From positions 7,199,501 to 7,263,500 of the forward strand of contig NZ_CP050177.1 in NCBI RefSeq assembly GCF_011694815.1: a stretch of DNA of 64,000 nucleotides. The letters run 5' to 3'. This document shows, piece by piece, positions 1 through 8,122 of this stretch. Origin of the DNA: Streptomyces liangshanensis. Its GTDB lineage: Bacteria > Actinomycetota > Actinomycetes > Streptomycetales > Streptomycetaceae. Under the pieces are notes generated by a model, which ran no database searches, was not told the origin of the DNA, and saw only the letters and a list, made by a program, of their open reading frames with translations. A program made the position numbers and the translations under genes. The first letter of the stretch is position 1. Each line of letters starts with the position of its first letter.

Positions 1-41
1 ACCACGACGACTGAGGTCGTCGCGGGGTGAGTGCCCCGATC

Positions 42-75
42 CGTCCCGCCGGGTGGTCAGCCGCCCGGCGGGACG
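42..75. terminator. Terminator hairpin at 3' end of TetR gene
   Basis: Perfect 12-bp inverted repeat (42-53 with 64-75) and a 10-nt loop that contains the TetR stop codon (57-59). No U-tract follows, as is usual for Streptomyces terminators. Bases 1-41 hold nothing I can assign; a short open frame ending TGA near base 14 may be the tail of a rightward gene outside the window. Confidence 0.6.
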
Positions 76-653
76 CCGAGCTCCCACGCCAGCCCGTAGC
101 GCGTGAACAACTCGCCGCGCAGCCGGCGCCGGGGCATCGGCGCCCCCGGGATCAGGACGGCGAAGACCGCGCCCATCAACAGGGCACGCAGCAGCGGGTA
201 GTCGCTGTCCACGTCCGGTGAGCCGTACCGCACCACCGTCTCGCGCAGCAACTGCGCGAGACGCTGTTGTTCCGGGCACTGCACGAAACCCTCGGCCTGG
301 AGGATTCCGGCCATGTGAGCCCGCATCAGGACAGGGCTGTCGACGGCCAATCCGAGGATCGCGTCGATCGCGCGCGCCAGCAGCTCGGGACCGTGGTCCG
401 TGCGCGGTTCGCGCTCCAGCGCCGCTTCCAGCGTACGGTGCATCAGCCGGTGCACCGCGGACTGGAAGAGCTGCCGCTTGCTGGGGAAGTAGTACGACAC
501 GAGACCCCGCGCCGTGCCGGCCCGGTCGGCGATGTCGGCCAGCTTCGTGGCGTCGTACCCGTGCTCCGCGACCAACTCCACGGTGGCCTGCAGCAATCGG
601 TCCCGGGATCGTCGGCGGAGCTCTTCATTGACCGATGCGCTCCGCGGGGACAT
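57..653 (-). CDS. TetR/AcrR family transcriptional regulator
   Basis: A 198-residue one-component repressor. The N-terminal TetR helix-turn-helix lies at about residues 20-65, with the family pattern G-T-A-R-G-L-V-S-Y-Y-F followed by the S-K-R-Q-L-F helix. The rest is an all-helical ligand domain of normal length. The ATG is preceded by AGGAG six bases upstream. The gene stands alone, upstream of and on the same strand as the HAD gene but separated from it by a strong hairpin, so its target is unclear; autoregulation is likely because an inverted repeat sits just upstream. The ligand cannot be inferred. Confidence 0.9.
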   Translation of the reverse strand: MSPRSASVNEELRRRSRDRLLQATVELVAEHGYDATKLADIADRAGTARGLVSYYFPSKRQLFQSAVHRLMHRTLEAALEREPRTDHGPELLARAIDAILGLAVDSPVLMRAHMAGILQAEGFVQCPEQQRLAQLLRETVVRYGSPDVDSDYPLLRALLMGAVFAVLIPGAPMPRRRLRGELFTRYGLAWELGVPPGG

Positions 654-670
654 GCTGGACTCCTGCGTTG

Positions 671-687
671 ACTGGCTTTCAACCAGT
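671..687. promoter_or_regulatory. Inverted repeat upstream of TetR gene, candidate operator
   Basis: ACTGG-N7-CCAGT lies 18-34 bases upstream of the TetR start, overlapping the palindrome AGTATACT. Position and symmetry suit an autoregulatory TetR operator, but the arms are short. Confidence 0.35.
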
Positions 688-742
688 ATACTCAGAGCGT
701 CCTGCCGCAGGCTTCTACGAGCCTGGTCAGCGGGGCTGCCGC

Positions 743-777
743 CTGCCTTGGGCGACGCGGGGGATCGCCCGAGGCAG
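743..777. terminator. Hairpin downstream of HAD gene
   Basis: Arms 743-755 and 765-777 form a 13-bp stem with one G-T pair and a 9-nt loop, 36 bases beyond the stop of the leftward HAD gene. It probably ends HAD transcription. The rest of 654-812 shows only a small CCGTA-TG-TACGG repeat at 787-798. Confidence 0.6.
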
Positions 778-812
778 TCGGCCTTTCCGTATGTACGGTT
801 CTCTCCGCGCTC

Positions 813-1523
813 CTACACCAGCGGCCCGCAGCCCGCGAGCGCGATCACCGGCCGCAGACCCGCCGGGCGTTCCTCGACCGGCAGATGGTCCACGAAGTGC
901 ACCGCGCACCCCAGCCGGGCCGCCCCGCCGTCCGCCGTACGGTCGTCGCCCACCATCAGGACGTCGTGCGGGTCCTGCCCCAACTCGTCGCACGCCGCCC
1001 GGAAGAGCCGCTCGTCGGGCTTCTGCACACCGTGCTCGTAGGACAGCACGTACGCGTCCACGAGCGCGTCCAGCCCGTGGGCCCGGAAGACGGGCCGCAG
1101 GTCCCAGCCGATGTTGCTCACGACGGCCACCCCGACCCCGCCCTGGCGCAGCGCGCCGAGCACGGCGGCCGCGTCGGCGTACGGACGCCACGCCTCCGGT
1201 GTCATGTGGCGCTCGTACAGCGCGTCGTACAGCGCGGGGTCGGGCAGTTCCACCTGACGGGCGAGTCCCGTGTACGCGGCGCGGTGCTCGGCCGCGCTCC
1301 GGTCGCGTGTCGCCCAGAGCCCGGCGAGGTCCGGCGGGACCCGCTCCGGCGCGGGACCGCCCGGCAGCGCACCGGACACGGCGAGCGCCATGGCGTACCG
1401 GCGCACCTCGTCGGGCGGTACGGCGGCGCCCGCCTCGTCGAGCACGGCGCGCAGCCAGGATCCCGCCGATTCGATACGGAAGAGGGTTCCGGAGAAGTCG
1501 AAGAGCACACCCTTGAACGTCAT
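813..1523 (-). CDS. HAD superfamily hydrolase with atypical motif I
   Basis: A 236-residue soluble HAD-fold protein. Motif I near the N-terminus reads DFSGTL, so the nucleophile Asp is present but the second Asp of the usual DxDxT is Ser. Motif II (VVSN), motif III Lys (QKPDERLF) and the acidic motif IV (GDD) follow in order, and a helical cap lies between I and II. In this superfamily the second Asp is the acid/base of phosphatases; haloacid dehalogenases and phosphonatase have other residues there, so simple phosphatase activity should not be assumed. Start ATG with GGAAGGA eight bases upstream. It precedes no close partner; the PAP2 gene upstream ends 19 bases before its start. Confidence 0.85.
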   Translation of the reverse strand: MTFKGVLFDFSGTLFRIESAGSWLRAVLDEAGAAVPPDEVRRYAMALAVSGALPGGPAPERVPPDLAGLWATRDRSAAEHRAAYTGLARQVELPDPALYDALYERHMTPEAWRPYADAAAVLGALRQGGVGVAVVSNIGWDLRPVFRAHGLDALVDAYVLSYEHGVQKPDERLFRAACDELGQDPHDVLMVGDDRTADGGAARLGCAVHFVDHLPVEERPAGLRPVIALAGCGPLV

Positions 1524-1542
1524 GGCCCCGATCCTTCCGGGG

Positions 1543-2235
1543 TCAGCGCCCCCGCGACAAGGCCAGACGCCCGTACGTGGTGATGAACAGTGCGACGAGG
1601 CACCCGCCCAGCAGCCACCCGCCGAGGACGTCCGAACTCCAGTGCACCCCCAGCCAGAGCCGCGTGAGGCCCACGCCCACCACGGAGACCACCGTGACGG
1701 CCACCGCCGTGCCCCACAGCGGTCCGCTCGTGCCCGCGCGCCGCAGGAGCCAGAGGAACAGCCCCAGGGTGAAGGTGGCGGTCATGGCGTGCCCGGACGG
1801 GAAGGACGCGAAGTGGGCGGAGTCCACGGGATCGGGCCAGGTGGGGCGGTCGCGGCCGATCGCCGCCTTCAGGCCCTGCTGGAGGGCGGTGGCCACCACG
1901 GCGCCCACCACGACGGCCGCGGCGAGCTGCCGGGCACCCTGGAGCCAGAGCACGACGACGGCGACCGCCGTGAGGATCCGCATCGTCCAGGGATCCCACA
2001 CCCAGTCGGTCAGCACCCGGTTGGCGTGGGTGAGGCCGGGCTCGGCGACCGCCCAGCGGTGCAGCCGGCCGGCCGACGACCGGTCGAAGGAGAGCAGCGG
2101 CCCCCACTCCGCGGCCACCAGCCCCACCAGGACGGCGGAGGCGGCGGCGAGGACGGCGGCCGTGCGCGCGGGGGTGACCAGCGGGCGGGACGCCGGGGGA
2201 GTGGGGGTGGGGGAGTGGATCGGCGGCGAGTGCAT
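1543..2235 (-). CDS. PAP2 family membrane phosphatase
   Basis: A 230-residue integral membrane protein of the type-2 phosphatidic acid phosphatase family, which hydrolyses lipid phosphates such as undecaprenyl or phosphatidyl phosphates at the membrane. The three signature blocks are in order: KAAIGRDRP (KX6RP), PSGH, and TRLWLGVHWSSD (the SRX5HX3D block, with Thr for Ser). About five or six hydrophobic helices surround them, after a proline-rich N-terminus. Start ATG with AAGGA eight bases upstream. Likely cotranscribed with the HAD gene (19-bp gap). Confidence 0.9.
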   Translation of the reverse strand: MHSPPIHSPTPTPPASRPLVTPARTAAVLAAASAVLVGLVAAEWGPLLSFDRSSAGRLHRWAVAEPGLTHANRVLTDWVWDPWTMRILTAVAVVVLWLQGARQLAAAVVVGAVVATALQQGLKAAIGRDRPTWPDPVDSAHFASFPSGHAMTATFTLGLFLWLLRRAGTSGPLWGTAVAVTVVSVVGVGLTRLWLGVHWSSDVLGGWLLGGCLVALFITTYGRLALSRGR

Positions 2236-2256
2236 GGGGTGATCCTTGCCGACGGC

Positions 2257-2362
2257 ACCGGCATCAAGCCATCCGGGACGCCGTCACGTCGTGCGGGACC
2301 GGCGTCAGGCCATCCGGGACGCCGTCGAGTCGTCCGGGACCTGCCGTCCGGTCATCCGAGGG
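2257..2362. repeat. 41-bp tandem repeat, about 2.5 copies
   Basis: Units 2257-2297 and 2298-2338 differ at only a few positions, and a partial diverged third unit runs into the 3' end of the M56 gene. Core text: CATCCGGGACGCCGTC. It fills the gap between the PAP2 and M56 genes. Confidence 0.75.
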
Positions 2363-3287
2363 CGCGCAGCGCCGGGACGAAGGCGACCAGCAGGGGGACG
2401 GCCGGCACCAGCGTGGCCGTGGCGGTCAGCCACAGGCGGCGGCCGGCGGGCAGCCGAGGGTCCGGTGACAGCAGCCGGTTCACCCGCTGCGGCAGTTGGG
2501 CGTCCGGCGTCGTGCCGGGCCCGAACACCCCCCGGTGCTCGTTCAGTTCGACCAGCGCGAGCGCGATCGTCCGCCGCCCGAACCGCCGTGACGCCACGTC
2601 GTCCGCGGCCAGTTCGACCAGCCGGTGCATCTCGTCGCGGAACGCCGCGAACACCGGCACCTGCGGGAAGCCGTTCGCCAGCGCGGCCGAGCAGTGCCGC
2701 AGCCAGTCGTGCCGGGCGCGCGCGTGCCCCTCTTCGTGGGCCATCACGGCGTCGAGTTGACGGCCTTTCAGACGGCGCAGGGCGGCCGTGGTGATGACGA
2801 GCCGGGGCGCGGTGCCCGGCAGCCACCAGGCGTCCGGCCGTTCGCCCTCCAGGACGACCAGCGGGTCGCCGCCCGACTTCTCGCCGGGCAGGGCGGGGGA
2901 GCGCAGGAGCAGTTCCGAACGGTCGTTCCTGCGTCGCGCGCGTGCGCGGTGGATCTCCCGGGTCAGCATCGCGGCCGTCCACAGGCCGCCGCCGAAGAGC
3001 ACCACCGCGAGCACGGCGGAGGCGGGCTTGTGGGTGCCGAGCGCGTACGCCTCCATCACGCCGCGCGGGGCGGGGGCGAAGACGTGTCCCCGGAAGGCCT
3101 GCCAGGCGGCGGCCGCGCTGAAGGTCATCGAGAGGGTGAAGCTCAGCAGCACCGCGGCCACCACGCACTGCCACACCCACAGCGCCACGACGGGCTCGCG
3201 CTCCGGCCAGTCGGCGCGGGCCAGGAGCCTCGGGGCGACGACGGCGGCCAGCGCACCGAGCAGCAGCAGCGCCAAGGAGACCATCAT
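2352..3287 (-). CDS. M56 family (BlaR1-like) membrane metallopeptidase
   Basis: About 311 residues from the ATG-ATG at 3282-3287; a longer frame exists but its N-terminus is repeat DNA. Hydrophobic helices near residues 2-20, 35-60 and 90-110 precede a cytoplasmic zinc peptidase domain with HEEGH at about 184-188 and the downstream E-L-A-A-D-D ligand block; a last helix lies at the C-terminus. M56 proteins cleave BlaI/MecI-type repressors. No BlaI-like gene is in this window, and the large BlaR1 sensor domain is absent. Paired with the DUF5134 gene upstream, an association I recall from other streptomycetes. Confidence 0.85.
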   Translation of the reverse strand: MMVSLALLLLGALAAVVAPRLLARADWPEREPVVALWVWQCVVAAVLLSFTLSMTFSAAAAWQAFRGHVFAPAPRGVMEAYALGTHKPASAVLAVVLFGGGLWTAAMLTREIHRARARRRNDRSELLLRSPALPGEKSGGDPLVVLEGERPDAWWLPGTAPRLVITTAALRRLKGRQLDAVMAHEEGHARARHDWLRHCSAALANGFPQVPVFAAFRDEMHRLVELAADDVASRRFGRRTIALALVELNEHRGVFGPGTTPDAQLPQRVNRLLSPDPRLPAGRRLWLTATATLVPAVPLLVAFVPALRALG

Positions 3288-3370
3288 GGTCACCAGACTA
3301 TGAGGGCGGCGCCGCACGGGGGTACGGTCCGGCGGGCCATGTGACTCAGGACACGTTTGTACGTGACGCC

Positions 3371-3470
3371 TTGCGGGGCTTGTACGCGGCGCCGCACCGG
3401 GCCTGTGCGTGACGCGGCACCGGGCCTGTGCGTGACGCCTCACCGGGCCGGTGCGGAGCGCCTCACCGGC
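3371..3470. repeat. 23-bp tandem repeat, about 4.3 copies
   Basis: Units at 3371-3393, 3394-3416, 3417-3439 and 3440-3462 plus a partial copy to 3470; a more diverged unit may precede at 3348. Consensus begins GCACCGGGCCTGTGCGTGAC. The two central units are identical but for the last base. It fills the gap between the DUF5134 stop and the M56 start, where a leader or promoter would be expected. Confidence 0.8.
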
Positions 3471-4052
3471 TCACAGCCCCAGCAGCATCGCCAGCATGGC
3501 GAGCCCCATCGACAGCCGGCACACCAGGGTCAACTCGGGCCACTCGCCCCGGCCCGCGCCGACCACCCCCGCCGGGCCGCCGGACACTGCGCCCCCGGGC
3601 TCCGCCGCGGCGGGCAGCGGCAGCAGCCGGGCGCCCGCCCGCAGCACGTACGCCGTGTAGTAGAGCAACAGCCCGCCGGTCACCAGCGGCACCCCGGCCG
3701 CCGCGTGGACGCCGTGCGCCCCGCCCGGTGTCAGGGCCATCGCCCCCGCCATGTAGACCATCGCGAGCATCCCCAGCAGATGGTGCGCGTGGTGCGGCGA
3801 GCTCCGCGCCCGGACGGCCGCCCCCAGCGCCGCCGCGCCGAACACCGCCGCGTACCCGAGCCAGACCCACCGCGGCGGTGACAGCGCCGCCGTGGGGACG
3901 GCCATCGCGGCCATCCCGAATCCCATCAGCGCCTCGCCGCCCGCCGTTCCGCGCGCCTCGCCCACGGCGGCGCGCATGCGCAGCAGGCAGTAGCCCCCCG
4001 CCCCCGCGCAGAGCGCGACCAGGAGCCAGCCGGCCGTCGCCGGTCCGTGCAC
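3471..4052 (-). CDS. DUF5134 family membrane protein
   Basis: A 193-residue integral membrane protein starting at GTG 4052, chosen because GGAGGGGGAGG lies just upstream; an in-frame ATG further up has no such site. It contains about six hydrophobic segments, a His-rich loop (SPHHAHHL) and further His and Met residues in helices, a pattern that could bind metal. Matches my memory of DUF5134, a family of unknown function seen in streptomycetes beside M56 peptidases. It lies 183 bp upstream of the M56 gene on the same strand, separated by the 23-bp repeats. Confidence 0.75.
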   Translation of the reverse strand: MHGPATAGWLLVALCAGAGGYCLLRMRAAVGEARGTAGGEALMGFGMAAMAVPTAALSPPRWVWLGYAAVFGAAALGAAVRARSSPHHAHHLLGMLAMVYMAGAMALTPGGAHGVHAAAGVPLVTGGLLLYYTAYVLRAGARLLPLPAAAEPGGAVSGGPAGVVGAGRGEWPELTLVCRLSMGLAMLAMLLGL

Positions 4053-4431
4053 CGCGCACCTCCCCCTCCGCGAGGCCGACCGCCGGTCACCGCCGTCGGC
4101 CATCGACCCGAGGCTGCCCGGCACGCTCGGTGCGCAAGCGAGCGCAAGGGGTCACAGGGGGAGCGCGCCGGGGGCGCCGGGCGCCGCCGGAACTCCCGCG
4201 CCGTCTTCCGCATTTCGCCGGAAACGGAAAGTGGCAACTAAATGAACTGACAAGCCTTCGCACATTCTTGACGGAATGCATGCACAACGCACCTTGTGTG
4301 CGACGGATGACCCGACTACCTTGCACAAGCGTGCCCTCGGGGTCGGCCGGACTGCCACCGTCCACGTAACTCCCCCCACTCCCGAGGGATTCGCGTATTT
4401 CTGGCAGACAACTACCGGGAGGATATCCTCC
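4053..4431. other. 379-bp divergent intergenic region with dyads
   Basis: No convincing gene. It separates DUF5134 (left) from the GH99/71-like gene (right). The half nearest the glycosidase is comparatively A+T rich and holds CACAA-N6-TTGTG (4283-4298) and the palindrome CTTGCACAAG (4320-4329), both candidate sugar-repressor operators. A TTGACG at 4268-4273 lacks a good -10 at 17-18 bp. Confidence 0.4.
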
Positions 4432-5706
4432 GTGACCATTTCACGACGGTCCGCCCTCGCCTCCGCGCTGGCCGCGACCGCTTCCGTGGGCGGCGTTCTC
4501 GCTGGCCGGCGCGGTGCCGTGACGTCCGAGTCCGTCCCCTTCGCCAGTGCCGCGGCCGCCGCGAGCCCTCCTGGCGACGTCGTCGGGAAAATCACCGTCG
4601 GCTATCAGGGGTGGTTCGCCTGCATCGGCGACGGCGCGCCCATCAACGCCTGGTGGCACTGGAGCAGGAATGCCGGCCAGCCCCCGTCGCCGAGCAATAC
4701 CACCATCAAGTCGTGGCCCGACATGCGGGAGTACAGCCGCACCTACCGCACGGCTTACGCGAACACCAACGACGGCCAGCCCGCCACGCTCTTCTCGTCG
4801 TACGACCAGCAGACGGTCGACACCCACTTCCGGTGGATGCGGGAGAACAACATCGACACCGCGGCGCTCCAGCGGTTCAACCCGTTCGGCGGCGAGGGCC
4901 CCACGCGCGACGTGATGGCGCAGCGCGTACGGCAGTCGGCGGAGGCCAACGGCCGCAAGTTCTACATCATGTACGACGTCACCGACTGGACGAACATGCA
5001 GTCGGAGATCAAGCAGGACTGGACGAACAAGATGAAGGCCCACACGGCGTCGAGCGCGTACGCCGTGCAGAACGGCAAGCCCGTCGTCTGCATCTGGGGC
5101 TTCGGGTTCAACGACCCCGCGCGCCCGTTCGCCCCCGGCCCCTGCAAGGACGTCGTCGACTGGTTCAAGGCGCAGGGCTGTTACGTCATCGGCGGCGTCC
5201 CCACCCACTGGCGCAGCGGGAACGAGGACTCGCGGCCCGGATTCTCCGACGTGTACCACGCGTTCAACATGCTCTCGCCCTGGATGGTCGGCCGCATCGG
5301 CAACGTGGGCGACACCGACCGCTTCTACACCTCCGTCAACACGCCCGACCAGGCGGACTGCAACGCCCACGGCATCGACTACCAGCCCTGCGTGCTCCCC
5401 GGCGACCTCCAGGAACGCCAGCGCGCGCACGGCGACTTCATGTGGCGGCAGTTCTACAACATGGTCCGCGTCGGCGCCCAGGGGATCTACATCTCGATGT
5501 ACGACGAGTACAACGAGGGCAACCAGATCGCCAAGACCGCCGAGACCGGCGGACAGGTGCCCGCCGGGTCGGGGATCTATGCCCTGGACGAGGACGGGAC
5601 GAGCTGCTCGTCCGACTACTACCTCCGGCTGACCGGCGACGGCGGCCGGATGCTGAAGAAGCAGATCGCGCTGACGCCCACCCGGCCCACCCGGCCGCGC
5701 GTCTGA
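4432..5706 (+). CDS. Tat-exported GH99/GH71-like glycoside hydrolase
   Basis: 424 residues from GTG 4432 (GGGAGGA upstream). The N-terminus ISRRSALASALAA is a twin-arginine signal with an Ala-rich cleavage region, so the enzyme is exported folded. The body resembles glycoside hydrolases of the GH71/GH99-like group: an opening block VGYQGWF, then a W-rich region, and near the C-terminus the E-Y-N-E-G-N-Q-I block (Glu at about 359 and 362) that parallels the catalytic ExxE of GH99. Substrate is unknown; the neighbourhood suggests an alpha-mannoside or related glycan. It converges on the ROK fusion gene, with hairpins between. Confidence 0.75.
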   Translation: MTISRRSALASALAATASVGGVLAGRRGAVTSESVPFASAAAAASPPGDVVGKITVGYQGWFACIGDGAPINAWWHWSRNAGQPPSPSNTTIKSWPDMREYSRTYRTAYANTNDGQPATLFSSYDQQTVDTHFRWMRENNIDTAALQRFNPFGGEGPTRDVMAQRVRQSAEANGRKFYIMYDVTDWTNMQSEIKQDWTNKMKAHTASSAYAVQNGKPVVCIWGFGFNDPARPFAPGPCKDVVDWFKAQGCYVIGGVPTHWRSGNEDSRPGFSDVYHAFNMLSPWMVGRIGNVGDTDRFYTSVNTPDQADCNAHGIDYQPCVLPGDLQERQRAHGDFMWRQFYNMVRVGAQGIYISMYDEYNEGNQIAKTAETGGQVPAGSGIYALDEDGTSCSSDYYLRLTGDGGRMLKKQIALTPTRPTRPRV

Positions 5707-5723
5707 CGCGCCGTCACCCCCGC

Positions 5724-5758
5724 CCGCCCGGGCCCGCGCCTACGCGTGGCCCGGGCGG
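5724..5758. terminator. Bidirectional terminator between convergent genes
   Basis: Perfect 11-bp arms 5724-5734 and 5748-5758, with a second short GCG/CGC stem in the loop. It sits between the stop of the rightward glycosidase and the stop of the leftward ROK fusion. Confidence 0.75.
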
Positions 5759-5764
5759 CGCCCC

Positions 5765-8122
5765 TCAGGCACGCAGGCCGCCGGACGCACCCGGCGGCCT
5801 GCGTTCTCCCCGCAGCCGCGGGGTGAACGTGGCGTGGAAGAGCGTGGAGGCGGCGCCCACCGCCGCGGCCTCGGCGCTGAGCACGGACGGCTCGACCTCC
5901 ACCCGCCGCAGCCGCCGGGCCGTCGGGAACTCGTTGACGGTACGGGTGATCTCGTCCAGGTAGAAGTCGGCGACGTCCGGCGTGAAGAACGGGCCGCCGA
6001 GCACGATCAGGTCGATGTCCAGCAGGTCGACCAGGCCGAGGGCCCCGCGCCCCACCGCCTGGGCCACCTCCCGCACCGCGGCCGCCGCCGCCGGATCACC
6101 GGCCGCCGCAGCCTCGCCCACGGCCAGATAGGCGGCCGTACTGCCGGAACCGGCACCGGGGCCGACTCCGTCCGGCGCCCGCATCCCGCCCCGCAGCGCC
6201 AGATCGGGCACGGACACCGGCGGGTTGCACTCCGGCACCATCTCCGGCCGCCCGTCCTTGCCCACCCGCCCCAGCGCGATGGCGCACAACTGCCCGAACT
6301 CACCGGCGTTGGAACTGATCCCCCGGTACAGGTCACCGTTGAGGTAGAGCCCGGTGCCCACCCCCGTACCGAGATACAGGTACGCGAAGTCCCTCGCCCG
6401 GCGGTCCCGGCCGATCCACCGCTCCCCGGCCGCCGCCGCGGTGGAGTCCTTCTCCATCAGCACCGGGCACGGGAAGTGGTCCTTGAGCAGGTACAACAGC
6501 GGCAGATCGCCCCACGCCGACATCAGCGGCGGCCCGAGGACCGTGCCCGACGCGATGTCGACCGGACCCGGCACGGCCACCCCGATCCCGAGGAAGCCCT
6601 CCTCGCGCACCGCCCCGCGCGCCTGCGCGAGCGTCTCGCGGCCCAGCGCGGCGACCCGTTCCACGAACTCCGCCGGATCGGTGTCGGCGGTCACCGGACT
6701 GCTCCGGGTGCACACGATCGCCCCGTCGAGGTCGATGACCACCGCGGTCAGGACCTCCGGGTCGATGTGGATGCCGAGCGCGTGCGCGGCCGTGCCCGAG
6801 AGCCGTACCGGCGTCCGGGGCTTGCCCGACGTGGCGCGCCGCTGCGCGTCCTCGATGAGGATGCCCCGGTCCAGCAGCGAGCGGGCGATCCGGGACACCG
6901 ATTGCTGGGTGAGGCCCGTGCGGTGGGCGATCTCGCCCCGGGTGATGGTGCCCGACAGCCGTACGGTCTCGATGACGACACACTCGTTGAACGAGCCCAG
7001 GTCGATCTGGTTGACCCCGCTCCACGACAGGTTCGGCGCCGGGCCGTCCGGGGTGTGCTCCGCGCGCAGGTGCCCGGCCACGTTCTCCCGCAGCCACCGC
7101 ACGGCCGCGCACGGGCGGTCCTGGCGGGCCGCCGCGTACCGCTTCAACTCCGCGGCCAGATCCAGGTACACGCGGCGCGAGGACTCCGGGTGGCTGGTGC
7201 TGTCCAGCGCGATCATCGCCCGCAGGAAGGTCCGCCAGGTGGAGCGCGCGGGAATCCGGTGGAGCGTCAGGAGGCCGTCGGGAGGCGCCGGGACGGTCCC
7301 CCCGGGCGCGTCCCAGAGCGTGACGGCGTGCAGCAGCAGATCCGGATGGCTGCGGCTCGCCTCCGCGAGATAGTCGGCCAGACCGTCGCGGAGCGACGCG
7401 GCGCCGGCCGCGCCGCCGCCCGCCGGACCGCGTTCCGCGGCGGCACCGTCCGTCGCGCCCCCCGGCGCGGCGGCCAGTACGGCGTCCAGCGCCCGGTCCA
7501 GCCCCGCGAGCACGTCGGCGCCGATCACCGTCCCCCCGGCGGCCCGCGGCCCGCCCCCGTGGTGCCCCGCGCCCCGCCGGGTCCCGGCCAGCAGGACGGC
7601 CCGCTCCGGGTCGACGTACAGCCCCATCACCCACACGTCGGCGCCGGGCAGGGGCGGCCTGGTCGGTACGGACGGGGCCGCCGCCTCGTCGGGGGTCAGC
7701 CGCCAGCGCCGCCGTATCCCCGCGACCGTCGCGTGCGAGAGCCCCAACTCCCGGGCCACCGACCGGGACGCGCCGCTCCCGCCGGGCGCCAGCAGCGTCC
7801 GCGTGACCACCTCCGCCTCGTCCACCGTCGCCGGCCTGCCGGTACGGGGCCGCTGCTCCAGGCCGTCGATCCCCGCGCTCGTCCACCGCTGCCGCCAGGT
7901 GCCCACGGTCTGCCGGGACACGCCGAGCCGCCGCGAGATCTCCGCGTCGCGCAGCCCGTCGGCGGCGAGCAGGACGACACTCGCGCGGGTGGCCAGTGCT
8001 CCGCCCGCCGCCTCCCAGCGGCGCAGGACCGCCCGGTGCTCGGCCGACAGCGCGCCCACCGCCCGGTCGTCGGGCCCCTTGAGCGTCCGGCCGGCCGGCC
8101 GTGTGTCAGGCACCGGAGTCAC
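5765..8122 (-). CDS. Regulator: IS630-type transposase relic fused to ROK repressor
   Basis: 785 residues, GTG start. Residues 25-145 match the paired helix-turn-helix of IS630/Tc1 transposases (ADGLRDAEISRRLGVSRQTV at 55-73, then RPRTGRP). Residues 162-310 follow the IS630 DDE core (VMGLYVDPERAVLL, GGTVIG, LHAVTLWD, STWRTFL), but positions expected to hold the three catalytic acids carry other residues (Gly/Thr, Leu, Arg). From 376 comes a MarR-like winged helix (RGEIAHRTGLTQQSVSRI), then a ROK domain (445-765) keeping GTGVGTG and KDSTAAAAGE but lacking the ROK zinc motif CxCGxxGCxE and the GH of GEIGH. It therefore has two DNA-binding modules and probably no kinase or transposase activity. 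Its start overlaps the GH38-like stop by 17 bp, implying coupled translation and a shared sugar signal. Confidence 0.85.
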   Translation of the reverse strand: MTPVPDTRPAGRTLKGPDDRAVGALSAEHRAVLRRWEAAGGALATRASVVLLAADGLRDAEISRRLGVSRQTVGTWRQRWTSAGIDGLEQRPRTGRPATVDEAEVVTRTLLAPGGSGASRSVARELGLSHATVAGIRRRWRLTPDEAAAPSVPTRPPLPGADVWVMGLYVDPERAVLLAGTRRGAGHHGGGPRAAGGTVIGADVLAGLDRALDAVLAAAPGGATDGAAAERGPAGGGAAGAASLRDGLADYLAEASRSHPDLLLHAVTLWDAPGGTVPAPPDGLLTLHRIPARSTWRTFLRAMIALDSTSHPESSRRVYLDLAAELKRYAAARQDRPCAAVRWLRENVAGHLRAEHTPDGPAPNLSWSGVNQIDLGSFNECVVIETVRLSGTITRGEIAHRTGLTQQSVSRIARSLLDRGILIEDAQRRATSGKPRTPVRLSGTAAHALGIHIDPEVLTAVVIDLDGAIVCTRSSPVTADTDPAEFVERVAALGRETLAQARGAVREEGFLGIGVAVPGPVDIASGTVLGPPLMSAWGDLPLLYLLKDHFPCPVLMEKDSTAAAAGERWIGRDRRARDFAYLYLGTGVGTGLYLNGDLYRGISSNAGEFGQLCAIALGRVGKDGRPEMVPECNPPVSVPDLALRGGMRAPDGVGPGAGSGSTAAYLAVGEAAAAGDPAAAAAVREVAQAVGRGALGLVDLLDIDLIVLGGPFFTPDVADFYLDEITRTVNEFPTARRLRRVEVEPSVLSAEAAAVGAASTLFHATFTPRLRGERRPPGASGGLRA
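5771..5804. terminator. 14-bp perfect hairpin in 3' end of ROK gene
   Basis: Arms 5771-5784 and 5791-5804 pair perfectly around a 6-nt loop, inside the last codons of the ROK fusion. On the plus strand it is followed by TCTCCCC, so it probably backs up the 5724-5758 terminator for the rightward gene. Confidence 0.55.

Noticed and set aside
5765..8122. An intact IS630 insertion sequence
   Set aside because: Only the transposase-like half is present, its catalytic acids appear replaced, and it continues in frame into a ROK domain; I saw no terminal repeats or TA duplication.
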